Source of the DNA: Nocardioides marmotae
GTDB lineage: Bacteria; Actinomycetota; Actinomycetes; Propionibacteriales; Nocardioidaceae
Assembly (NCBI RefSeq): GCF_013177455.1
Contig: NZ_CP053660.1
Coordinates: forward strand, 3,720,001 to 3,784,000
Reading direction: 5' to 3'
Length of the DNA stretch: 64,000 nucleotides
Shown here: positions 33,074-42,427 of the stretch, in pieces
Layout: each line of letters opens with the position of its first letter
Position numbering within the stretch: the stretch's first letter is position 1
Notes under the pieces: model-generated
The model's input: the letters and a program-made list of their open reading frames with translations, nothing else
Database searches by the model: none
What the model was told of the DNA's origin: nothing
Program-made: the position numbers and the translations under genes

Positions 33074-33355
33074 GTGGACGCGGAGGACGTGGGCGCCCGG
33101 CTCGAGCGCACGATCCTCGACCTGCTGGCCCAGCGCGAGGAGGGGAGGACGATCTGCCCCTCCGACGCGGCGCGCGCCGTGTGGTCCGGCCCGGAAACCG
33201 AGGGCTGGCGCGACCTGATGGAGCCCGCCCGGCAGGCCGCCCAGCGGCTCGTCGAGGCCGGCGAGGTCGAGGTGACCCAGCGCGGGGAGGTCGTCGACCT
33301 GCCCACCGCGCGCGGGCCGGTCCGGATCAGACGAGCCGCTCCGCGCTCTCGATGA
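33074..33355 (+). CDS. DUF3253 family protein
   Basis: 93-residue protein with a winged-helix-like pattern: ARLERTILDLLAQREEGRTI, CPSDAARAVW and EPARQAAQRLVEAGEVEVTQ then RGEVVDL, the DUF3253 signature. Function unknown; a nucleic-acid-binding role is often guessed from the fold. The GTG at 33074 fits the family N-terminus. Its last 29 bases overlap the end of the convergent phosphotransferase gene. Confidence 0.82.
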   Translation: MDAEDVGARLERTILDLLAQREEGRTICPSDAARAVWSGPETEGWRDLMEPARQAAQRLVEAGEVEVTQRGEVVDLPTARGPVRIRRAAPRSR

Positions 33356-34265
33356 AGGTGCGGCCGACCTTCGCCGCGCCGAACGAGGTGACGTAGAGGC
33401 CGGTGGTGACCCGCTCGAGGAAGCCCCACTCCCAGATCGCCGTCCGGTCCAGCCCCGTGCGCTCGGCCAGCAGGTCGGCGTAGCGGCCGAGCACCTGCGG
33501 CGCGTCGGGGCCGCGCAGCCGCCCGGTCCACTCCCGCAGGGTGACCCCGAGGTCGTAGGCCGGGTCGGCACGGAAGCCGTCGGGGTCGACGAGCACGAAG
33601 CCGCCCGGGGCGCCTGCCCGCTCCTCGCGCACGCGCAGCACGTTGGCCGGGTGCGGGTCGCCGTGGACCACCACGCAGCGCTCCGGGTCGTGGGCGGCCG
33701 CCCGCCGCTCGGCGCACGCCAGCGCGTGGGTCCGCACCCGCGGCGCCAGCGGCCGGCCGAGCCGGTCGTCGAGGTCGACCAGGAGCCGGGCCAGCGTGCT
33801 GGCCTTGTCCTCGCCGGCAACGACCTCCGGGGCGGTCGCGAGCGGGACGTGCCAGGCCTCGCGGAGCGTGTCGGCGAGGACGGCGAGCGTGCGCTCGGGC
33901 TCCCAGGCCGTCTGCTCCAGCGACGGGCCGAGCGCCTCGAGCAGCAGCGCCCGGCTGGCGGGGTCGTGGTCGTGGAGCCGGACGTACCCGCGGCCCGCCG
34001 CCGCGCGGAGGGTCCGCGGCTCGTCGGCCAGGTCCGCGTCGGGCACGGGCACCTTGACCACGCGCGGCTCGCCCGCGGCGGTCGTCGCGCCGGCGACGTA
34101 CGACGCGCTGCCGCCGGGCAGGGGGCGGCCCCAGGTCAGCCCCCACCGCTCCGCCAGGTCGTCGAGCACGCGCGGCAGGCCGGCGACCCACGCCGCGCCG
34201 GCGTCACCCAGCGAGGCGACCCGGGCCCGGGTGAGCGGCTGGAGCCGGACGCGCTGGGCAGTCAC
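33327..34265 (-). CDS. Aminoglycoside/streptomycin-6-kinase-like phosphotransferase
   Basis: 312-residue kinase of the APH fold, closest in pattern to the streptomycin 6-kinase (APH(6)) group. The catalytic Brenner motif is VVHGDPHPANVL (about 199-210), and the metal site is in FVLVDPDGFRADPAYDLGVT. The nucleotide part is GGSASYVAGATT with Lys in PRVVKVPV. Many chromosomal members have other or unknown substrates, so resistance should not be assumed. GTG start 7 bases after the stop of the MobA-like gene, so both are likely co-transcribed. Confidence 0.85.
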   Translation of the reverse strand: MTAQRVRLQPLTRARVASLGDAGAAWVAGLPRVLDDLAERWGLTWGRPLPGGSASYVAGATTAAGEPRVVKVPVPDADLADEPRTLRAAAGRGYVRLHDHDPASRALLLEALGPSLEQTAWEPERTLAVLADTLREAWHVPLATAPEVVAGEDKASTLARLLVDLDDRLGRPLAPRVRTHALACAERRAAAHDPERCVVVHGDPHPANVLRVREERAGAPGGFVLVDPDGFRADPAYDLGVTLREWTGRLRGPDAPQVLGRYADLLAERTGLDRTAIWEWGFLERVTTGLYVTSFGAAKVGRTFIESAERLV

Positions 34266-34272
34266 GGGGCCG

Positions 34273-34803
34273 TCACCGGGAGTCGACGTCCACGCCGGTG
34301 GCGAGGTCGCCGCACTCGACCGGCGTGACGTCGTGGCTCGCGAGGTAGCCCTTCGCGCCGCGGTCCCCGCCGGTCTCGGCCAGCACGCCGGGCCAGTGGT
34401 CGCGGCCGAGCAGCACGGGGTGGCCGGGGACGCCGTCGTACGCCGCGCGGGCCAGCGCGTCGGGGGCGGCGTGCGCGGCGACCCGCCGGACGACCTCGGG
34501 CACCAGGTCGGGCAGGTCGACCAGCGTCACGAGGGCGGCGTCCGCGGCGGGGTCGGCCGCGGCGAGGCCGGCCCGGAGCGAGGCGGACATGCCGCTGGCC
34601 CAGTCCGCGGCGACGACGTGGGCCGTGCCCGGCGGCAGGAGCGCCACCGCGTCCTCGGCGCGGGCGCCCAGGACGACGGTGACCCGGTCGCAGCCGCCGG
34701 CGTCGAGCAGCCGGACCGCGCGGGCCAGCCAGTCCTCGACGAGCGCCTTGGGGGTGCCCATCCGGCGGCCCGCGCCGGCCGCGAGGACGATCCCGTGCAG
34801 CAT
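34273..34803 (-). CDS. Molybdenum cofactor cytidylyltransferase-like (MocA/MobA family)
   Basis: 176-residue nucleotidyltransferase. The N-terminal signature is GIVLAAGAGRRMGTPKALVE (about 4-23). VTLVDLPDLVPEVV holds the metal-binding Asp, and DGVPGHPVLLGRDHW the conserved GxPxHPVLLGR block shared by MocA proteins, which make molybdopterin cytosine dinucleotide for CO-dehydrogenase/xanthine-dehydrogenase enzymes. This fits the cox genes nearby. F420-type guanylyltransferases share the fold, so the call rests partly on context. ATG at 34801-34803. Confidence 0.82.
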   Translation of the reverse strand: MLHGIVLAAGAGRRMGTPKALVEDWLARAVRLLDAGGCDRVTVVLGARAEDAVALLPPGTAHVVAADWASGMSASLRAGLAAADPAADAALVTLVDLPDLVPEVVRRVAAHAAPDALARAAYDGVPGHPVLLGRDHWPGVLAETGGDRGAKGYLASHDVTPVECGDLATGVDVDSR

Positions 34804-34816
34804 CAGCGTCGGTCCC

Positions 34817-35491
34817 CTACTCGCCGAACGCCTGGGAGTACAGCGTCTGCAGCTCGCCGGTCGCCGGTCCGCTGAAGCCGCAGACGGTGACCCGGCCGTC
34901 GGTGGCCGAGACGAGGTACTGCTCGCCCTCGCGGAAGTCGACCGCGCCGGCGAGCAGCTGCATCTGCTCCGGCGGGGACTCCACCCGGACCTCGTCGGCC
35001 TCGGTGCCGGCGTACTGCTCGTCGACCTCCAGCACGACGGTGTCGTCGGCGAGCTCCTCGACGGTGCCGAGGAAGGCGACCTCCTGGGCCGCGAGCACCT
35101 CGGCGTTGGGCACCATGCAGCGGCTCTGCTGCGCCGCCGGGGCGGCCAGGGTCAGCACGGCCGGGGTCTCCTCGGCGCCGCCACCGCCGGCGGTGGGGGT
35201 CTCCTCGTCGTCGCCGCCCATCGTGGCGGTCAGGGCGACGCCACCGACGACCAGCACGGCCGCCGCGGCCGCGATCCAGGTCAGCGGGGAGCGTCGGGTG
35301 CGGGGCGCCTCGGGGCCGGCGTGGCTGCCGGAGCCGGTGGTGTCGTGGTCGGTGGTGCTCATCGCTGCCTCCAGGAGTCGGGCCACCCGGTCGGGCTCGG
35401 CCGGGGGGAGGGAGGCGGCCGGGTCGGCCGCGCGCAGCCGCTCGCGCAGCTGCGGGTCGTCGTCGTACGACGGCTCGTCGGGTCCGCTCAT
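34817..35491 (-). CDS. Membrane protein paired with ECF sigma factor
   Basis: 224 residues: a charged cytoplasmic part (DDDPQLRERLRAADPAASLP, then PDRVARLLEAAM), one membrane helix (LTWIAAAAAVLVVGGVALTA, about 69-88), and an exported domain with two cysteines (SRCMVPNAEV and TVCGFSG) that may pair, and the segment AVDFREGEQYLVSATDGRVT. The ATG overlaps the sigma-factor stop (ATGA). The topology and coupling suggest an anti-sigma-like or sensor role, but the classical ZAS zinc motif (H-x3-C-x2-C) is absent. Confidence 0.65.
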   Translation of the reverse strand: MSGPDEPSYDDDPQLRERLRAADPAASLPPAEPDRVARLLEAAMSTTDHDTTGSGSHAGPEAPRTRRSPLTWIAAAAAVLVVGGVALTATMGGDDEETPTAGGGGAEETPAVLTLAAPAAQQSRCMVPNAEVLAAQEVAFLGTVEELADDTVVLEVDEQYAGTEADEVRVESPPEQMQLLAGAVDFREGEQYLVSATDGRVTVCGFSGPATGELQTLYSQAFGE

Positions 35492-36033
35492 GGCCTGCTC
35501 CTCCCTCTCGACCCCTCATGTCCGGCAGCGGCGTCGATCTTTCGCAGCTCCTCGCGCAGCTTCTGCCGGGCCCGGTGCAGGCGGATGCTCACCGCGTTGG
35601 GCGTCAGCCCGAGCACGGTCGCGATCTCGCTAGGACCCAGCTGCTCCCAGGCCCACAGCCGCAGCAGCTCGGCCTCGTCGGGGCGCAGCGCGGCCAGCGC
35701 CTCGTCGAGCGGCACGTCGCCCTCGCCCTCCCCCGGCCCGGTCGTCGCCTGTGCGGGTGGGTCGAGGACGGCCACCTTCGCCGCCACCCGGCGCTGGCGG
35801 CGCGCGCTGCGCTCGGCGTTGGCCAGGGCGTTCCGCGCGACGCCGTACGCCCAGGGCAGCGGCTCGGCCGGCACCTCCTCCAGCCGCCGCCAGCACACCA
35901 GCAACGTCTCGGAGAGCACGTCGTCGGCCGTGGCGGGATCGGTACGTCGCGCGAGGAACCGCCGCAGCGGCTCGACCAGCGCCGGCGCCATCGCCTCGAA
36001 CCGCGCCCTCCGGTCCTGCTCCTCGCCCGCCAC
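35488..36033 (-). CDS. ECF-type RNA polymerase sigma factor
   Basis: 181-residue sigma-70-family protein with only regions 2 and 4. Region 2: LVEPLRRFLARRTDPATADD, DVLSETLLVCWRRLEEVP and PWAYGVARNALANAERSARR. Region 4: DEALAALRPDEAELLRLWAW, EQLGPSEIATVLGLTPNAVS and IRLHRARQKLREEL. A Pro/Gly-rich linker separates them. The GTG at 36033 is preceded by GAGGGT at 36040-36045, a -10-like hexamer 6 bases upstream. The next gene is its membrane partner, overlapping by ATGA. A palindromic repeat (36054-36138) abuts its promoter, so the -35 region lies inside that repeat. Confidence 0.87.
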   Translation of the reverse strand: MAGEEQDRRARFEAMAPALVEPLRRFLARRTDPATADDVLSETLLVCWRRLEEVPAEPLPWAYGVARNALANAERSARRQRRVAAKVAVLDPPAQATTGPGEGEGDVPLDEALAALRPDEAELLRLWAWEQLGPSEIATVLGLTPNAVSIRLHRARQKLREELRKIDAAAGHEGSRGRSRP

Positions 36034-36053
36034 GGCCCCACCCTCGCACGGCG

Positions 36054-36138
36054 CTTCATCAAGGGATGCAGGCCAGTCCTCACTCCCCCGTGCGAGCTCA
36101 CCCGGGAAGTGCGGGTTCGTCTGCATACCTTGATGAAC
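36054..36138. repeat. MITE-like inverted-repeat element, family 3, copy 1
   Basis: 85-bp element with terminal inverted repeats: left CTTCATCAAGGGATGCAG (36054-36071), right CTGCATACCTTGATGAAC (36121-36138), 16 of 18 pairing. The interior has a second inverted repeat CACTCCCC / GGGAAGTG. A close copy lies at 57396-57481. It may carry or block the promoter of the sigma-factor gene. Confidence 0.8.
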
Positions 36139-36148
36139 AGTCCGGCAC

Positions 36149-36186
36149 GACCCCACGAACGACCCCACGAACGACCCCACGAACGA
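36149..36186. repeat. Tandem 12-bp repeat, about three units
   Basis: GACCCCACGAAC repeated head to tail between the family 3 element and the groEL terminator. No coding sense is evident. Confidence 0.7.
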
Positions 36187-36220
36187 CAGCAGGGCCCCCG
36201 CCGGAGCGGGGGCCCTGCTG
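36187..36220 (-). terminator. Terminator of groEL
   Basis: Perfect 14-base stem CAGCAGGGCCCCCG / CGGGGGCCCTGCTG with a 6-base loop, 37 bases after the groEL stop. A very stable hairpin without a long U-run. Confidence 0.75.
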
Positions 36221-36256
36221 GTGGTGCTGGTGGAGCGGTGGCTCCTGATCCTCAGA

Positions 36257-38932
<2,676 letters not shown>

Positions 38933-38936
<4 letters not shown>

Positions 38937-39265
38937 CGTCCGGTCAGGCGCTTGAGCCGCCCGGGCACGGCGACGACGGCGCGGCCGGCGCGCCACGTCG
39001 CGCTCGAGCGGACCTCGGCCAGCTCGCGCTCGAGCCGGCGGACGCGGCGCTCGGCCCGGGTCGCCCGGGCCTCGGCGTCGGCCGCGCGCTGCTCGGCCCG
39101 GCGGGCGCGGCGCAGGGCGCGGTCGAGGTCGGCGGCGACGGCGGTGTGCATCTGCTTGGTCGCCTTCGCACCGAACCGGCGGGCCGCCTTGAGCTCGGTC
39201 TCCAGCCGGCGCAGGCCGGCGTCGACGGCGGGCTGCTGACGCTGCTGCTGCTGCTGGCCGCTCAC
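38933..39265 (-). CDS. Small coiled-coil protein with poly-Gln start
   Basis: 110-residue protein. It begins with the low-complexity stretch [13 protein letters not shown] (CAG/CTG run in DNA). A long, highly charged coiled coil follows ([40 protein letters not shown]), and a basic C-terminus [17 protein letters not shown] may bind membrane or nucleic acid. GTG start overlaps the TylF-like stop (GTGA). The position suggests a scaffold or linker for the TylF-like and ATP-grasp enzymes; this is inference. Confidence 0.6.
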
Positions 39266-40095
39266 GACTTCCTCCAGAACACGCCGGCCCAGTCGATGGT
39301 CTCGATGGGGTCGCTGATGCCGCGGGCGTCGCGGAAGTCGTGGATCGCCTCCGCGCAGGCCGGCACCGCGCCGTAGTCGTCGACGATGACGTACCCGCCG
39401 GGCGAGACCTTGTCGTAGAGGGCGTCGAGGGCGTCCATCGTCGAGGAGTACATGTCGCCGTCGAGCCGCAGCACCGCCAGGTTCTCGATCGGCGCGGTCG
39501 GCAGGGTGTCGCTGAACCAGCCCTGGAGGAAGCGGACCTGCCCGTCGAGCAGGTCGTAGCGGCGGAAGTTCTCCTTCACCTGGTCCACCGAGATGGCGAG
39601 CTCGTCGCGCGTGTGGTGCTGGTCGCCGGCGTCGGCCTCGAACCGCCCGTCGGGGGCGGGCAGCCCCGCGAAGGAGTCCGCGACCCACACGGTCCGGCCG
39701 GTCTCGCCGTACGCCTTGAGGACCGCGCGCATGTAGATGCACGACCCGCCGCGCCACGCGCCGGTCTCGATGAGGTCCCCCGGTACGCCGTCGGCGATGA
39801 CGCTCTCCACGCAGGCCCGCACGTTGGCCAGCCGCTTCATCCCGATCATCGTCTCGGCGTCGGCGGGCCAGTCCCGGCCCTCCTCGCGCCGCCCGGCGTC
39901 GAAGTGGCCGGCCTCGACCATGCGGACGTCGCGACCCTTCAGCGAGCGCACCACGAGGTCCCACAGGTAGGACTCGTAGGACCGCGACGGCAGCTTGACC
40001 GTCACGTTGCGCCCCTCGAACCCGTAGCGGGTGAGCATCTTGGCCATCAGGTCGAGGTAGAGGTCGGTCGCGGGAGTGGTCACGGGGGTGGTCAC
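39262..40095 (-). CDS. TylF/MycF-like O-methyltransferase
   Basis: 277-residue SAM- and metal-dependent methyltransferase of the macrocin O-methyltransferase family, which methylates sugar hydroxyls in antibiotics and surface glycans. The SAM pocket is GDLIETGAWRGGSCIYMRAV, the metal/substrate site LRLDGDMYSSTMDALDALYD, and the C-terminal block GGYVIVDDYGAVPACAEAIH with FRDARGI. The GTG at 40095 is chosen because -10 TAGGGT ends 7 bases before it; an ATG at 40119 lies upstream of that promoter. First gene of the set TylF, coiled coil, ATP-grasp, all overlapping by four bases, so a small glycan or natural-product modification unit is possible. Confidence 0.85.
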   Translation of the reverse strand: MTTPVTTPATDLYLDLMAKMLTRYGFEGRNVTVKLPSRSYESYLWDLVVRSLKGRDVRMVEAGHFDAGRREEGRDWPADAETMIGMKRLANVRACVESVIADGVPGDLIETGAWRGGSCIYMRAVLKAYGETGRTVWVADSFAGLPAPDGRFEADAGDQHHTRDELAISVDQVKENFRRYDLLDGQVRFLQGWFSDTLPTAPIENLAVLRLDGDMYSSTMDALDALYDKVSPGGYVIVDDYGAVPACAEAIHDFRDARGISDPIETIDWAGVFWRKS

Positions 40096-40102
40096 GGCGC
40101 CG

Positions 40103-40108
40103 ACCCTA
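40103..40108 (-). promoter_or_regulatory. -10 element of the TylF-like gene (leaderless)
   Basis: TAGGGT on the minus strand, 7 bases before the GTG at 40095. Confidence 0.6.
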
Positions 40109-40193
40109 GGGGACGGCACCGGTGCCGTCGTGTCGATCGAGGGCCGGTCTGCGCGTCATGGAGGTGGAACACTCACCGATCGAAGGAGGAACC

Positions 40194-40574
40194 ATGACCG
40201 AGTACGTCGTGCTGCTGCCCGGGGACGAATCCGTCTGGGAGGCCGCGAGCGAGGAGGAACGCGCCGCGACCTACGCCCGGCACGCGGAGTTCTCCCGGCT
40301 GCTGGAGGGGCGCGGGCACCGGATCACCGGCGGCGCCGAGCTCGCGCACTCCCGGGGCGCGCGGACGGTGCGCTCCGACGGGGCGGGCGGGACCGTGGTC
40401 ACCGACGGGCCGTACGCCGAGACCGTCGAGCAGCTCAGCGGGTTCTACCTCGTCGAGAGCGACGACCTCGAGGACCTGCTCGACGTCTGCGGGCTCCTCG
40501 TGGCGCCCGGGGAGGCCGTCGAGGTGCGGGCCACGATCGCCGCCGGCCCGGACGCGACGGGCGGTGCGGCATGA
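40194..40574 (+). CDS. YCII/DGPF domain protein 1
   Basis: 126-residue protein with the YCII-related fold (MTEYVVLLPGDESVWEAASE at the start). The DGPF signature region reads VTDGPYAETVEQLSGFYLVE; the Phe of DGPF is Tyr. YCII proteins are small, with a conserved His-Asp site and unclear chemistry; His in YARHAEFSRLL may be that site. A clear ribosome binding site GAAGGAGG precedes the ATG at 40194. It overlaps the second YCII gene by ATGA and is linked to an ECF42-like sigma factor, the usual partner of DGPF proteins. Confidence 0.82.
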   Translation: MTEYVVLLPGDESVWEAASEEERAATYARHAEFSRLLEGRGHRITGGAELAHSRGARTVRSDGAGGTVVTDGPYAETVEQLSGFYLVESDDLEDLLDVCGLLVAPGEAVEVRATIAAGPDATGGAA

Positions 40575-40921
40575 GGTTCCTGCTGCTGATGGCCGAGGCG
40601 GACCACTTCGACAGCTGGGAGTCGGCCCCGCCGGCGCACCGGGACCGGGTGGTCGCCGACTTCCAGGCCTTCGACGAGGCGGTGCGGGCGCGCGGGACGA
40701 TCCTGGCCGGCGAGGCCCTGGACCGCCCCGAGGCGGCGCGGACGGTCCGCCCGGGCGCGGACCGCCCCGTCACCGAGGGACCGTTCGCGGAGACCGTCGA
40801 GCAGCTCGGCGGCTTCTACCTCGTCGACGTGGACTCCCACGACGCCGCCGTCGAGCTGGCCGCGCTGCTGCCCCGGGAGTACACCGTGGAGGTCCGGCCG
40901 GTCGTCGAGGTCGATCTCTGA
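40571..40921 (+). CDS. YCII/DGPF domain protein 2
   Basis: 116-residue paralogue of the preceding protein (MRFLLLMAEADHFDSWESAP, then DFQAFDEAVRARGTILAGEA). Its signature is EGPFAETVEQLGGFYLVDVD, an EGPF variant of DGPF. The ATG overlaps the stop of YCII protein 1, and its stop overlaps the CTG start of the sigma factor, so the three are read as one coupled unit. Two diverged copies in a row suggest a hetero-oligomer or two ligands; not known. Confidence 0.83.
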   Translation: MRFLLLMAEADHFDSWESAPPAHRDRVVADFQAFDEAVRARGTILAGEALDRPEAARTVRPGADRPVTEGPFAETVEQLGGFYLVDVDSHDAAVELAALLPREYTVEVRPVVEVDL

Positions 40922-42150
40922 CCCCGCTCGAGCAGGCGCTGCGCGACGACTGGGGCCGGCTGCTGGCGCTGCTCGTCGCGCGGTTCCGCCGTCTGGACCT
41001 CGCCGAGGACGGCCTGGCCGACGCCTTCGAGGCCGCGGCCCGCACCTGGCCGGTCGACGGCGTGCCGGGCAACCCGGCGGCCTGGCTGCTGACCGCCGCC
41101 CGGCGCCGGGTGCTCGACCGGCTGCGCGCCGAGGAGGTCGCGGTGCGCAAGGAGCCGCTGCTGGTGGTCGAGGCCGAGCTCACCGCCACCGCGCAGCGGG
41201 TGGTGGCCGACGCCGGGGAGGTGCTGGTGGACGAGCGGCTGCGGCTGGTGCTCCTGTGCGCCCACCCCTCGCTGTCCCGCGAGGCCGCCGCGGCGCTGAC
41301 GCTGCGCCTGGTCCTGGGCGTCCCGACCGGGGACGTCGCCCGACTCTTCCTCGTGCCGAAGGCGACGATGGCCGCGCGGCTGACGCGGGCGCGCAAGCGG
41401 CTGGCCGGCGAGCGGTTCGAGGTCCCACCGGCGGCCGAGCTGGCCGACCGCGTGGCCGTCGTGGCCGACGTCGCCTACCTGGCGTTCACCACCGGCTACG
41501 CCCCCGGCTCGGGGGCCGACGTCCTCCGCGCGGACGTCGCGGGCGAGGCGGTGCGCCTGGTGCGCGTGCTCCGCGACGTCCTCCCGGCCGGCACACCGAC
41601 CGCGGAGCTCGACGCCCTGCTGGCGCTCCTGCTGCTGCAGCACTCCCGCCGCGACGCCCGGGTCCGCGACGGCCGGCTCGTCCTGCTCCCCGACCAGGAC
41701 CGCGGACGCTGGCACCACGACGAGGTGCTCGAGGCGCTCGACCTGCTGCGGCCCCTGGTGAGCGCTCCGCCGGCGCCGTACCTGCTGCAGGCGCTCGTCG
41801 CCGCCGAGCACGCGATCGCGCCGAGCGCCGAGCAGACGGCCTGGCACCGGGTGGTCGCGCGCTACGACGAGCTGCTCGCCCTGGCCGACTCCCCCGTCGT
41901 CCGGCTCAACCGGGCGGTGGCGGTCGCCGAGGCCGACGGCCCCGCGGCGGGGCTGCGCGAGCTCGAGGGCGTCGCGCTGCCCGGTCACCGGCTGCCCGCG
42001 GCGCGGGCCGAGCTGCTCGCGCGTGCGGGCCGCACGGACGAGGCGCGCACGGCGTACGACGCCGCCCTCGCGCTGTGCCGCAACGACGCCGAGCGCACCC
42101 ACCTGCTCGCCCGCCGCGAGCGGCTCAGCCGCCCGCGACCGCCGGGATGA
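40918..42150 (+). CDS. ECF42-like RNA polymerase sigma factor, likely CTG start
   Basis: 410-residue sigma factor of the long type linked to DGPF proteins. Region 2: ALRDDWGRLLALLVARFRRL, AEDGLADAFEAAARTWPVDG, NPAAWLLTAARRRVLDRLRA. Region 4: LCAHPSLSREAAAALTLRLV and LGVPTGDVARLFLVPKATMA. A long C-terminal TPR-like extension follows (WHRVVARYDELLALADSPVV, RLNRAVAVAEADGPAAGLRE), typical of ECF42. No ATG, GTG or TTG lies in frame between the preceding stop region and residues conserved in the family. CTG at 40918 overlaps the YCII stop (CTGA) and has GAGGT 6 bases upstream, so I take it as the start. The 3' end overlaps the convergent CysO-like gene by 26 bases. Confidence 0.83.
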   Translation: MTPLEQALRDDWGRLLALLVARFRRLDLAEDGLADAFEAAARTWPVDGVPGNPAAWLLTAARRRVLDRLRAEEVAVRKEPLLVVEAELTATAQRVVADAGEVLVDERLRLVLLCAHPSLSREAAAALTLRLVLGVPTGDVARLFLVPKATMAARLTRARKRLAGERFEVPPAAELADRVAVVADVAYLAFTTGYAPGSGADVLRADVAGEAVRLVRVLRDVLPAGTPTAELDALLALLLLQHSRRDARVRDGRLVLLPDQDRGRWHHDEVLEALDLLRPLVSAPPAPYLLQALVAAEHAIAPSAEQTAWHRVVARYDELLALADSPVVRLNRAVAVAEADGPAAGLRELEGVALPGHRLPAARAELLARAGRTDEARTAYDAALALCRNDAERTHLLARRERLSRPRPPG

Positions 42151-42400
42151 CCGAGACCTGGGCGCCGTCGGGCGTCGGGGTGGCGAGGTCGTCGAGGAAG
42201 CGGACGTCCTCGTTGCCGACGTAGACGTTGACGAACCGGCGCAGCGCGCCGTTGTCGTCGAGGATGCGCCCCTTGATGCCGGCGTAGCTGGCGTCGAGGT
42301 CCTCGAGCACCTCCGCGAGCGTGCTGCCGGTGGCCGTCACCTCGGAGGCGCCGTCGGTGTAGGTGCGCAGGATGGTCGGGATGCGGACGGAGACGGGCAT
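42125..42400 (-). CDS. cysO: Small sulfur-carrier protein, CysO/MoaD-like
   Basis: 91-residue ubiquitin-like protein ending in the Gly-Gly tail (VIPAVAGG) that is adenylated and turned into a thiocarboxylate sulfur donor. The whole sequence follows mycobacterial CysO closely: VSVRIPTILRTYTDG, LRRFVNVYVGNEDVRFLDDL, ATPTPDGAQVSVIPAVAGG. In mycobacteria CysO gives sulfur to CysM for cysteine. Here the partner is a threonine-synthase-like gene 27 bases upstream under a SAM riboswitch, so a role in homocysteine formation is possible. No cysM or mec-type hydrolase is adjacent. ATG at 42398-42400. Confidence 0.88.
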   Translation of the reverse strand: MPVSVRIPTILRTYTDGASEVTATGSTLAEVLEDLDASYAGIKGRILDDNGALRRFVNVYVGNEDVRFLDDLATPTPDGAQVSVIPAVAGG

Positions 42401-42427
42401 GCGGGTGCTCCTGGGGCTCGGGGGCGC

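Noticed and set aside
33327..34265. Antibiotic-resistance kinase
   Set aside because: The APH(6)-like fold is clear, but chromosomal homologues with unknown substrates are common and no mobile context is seen.
40096..40119. ATG at 40119 as the TylF-like start
   Set aside because: It lies upstream of the -10 element TAGGGT that stands 7 bases before the GTG at 40095.
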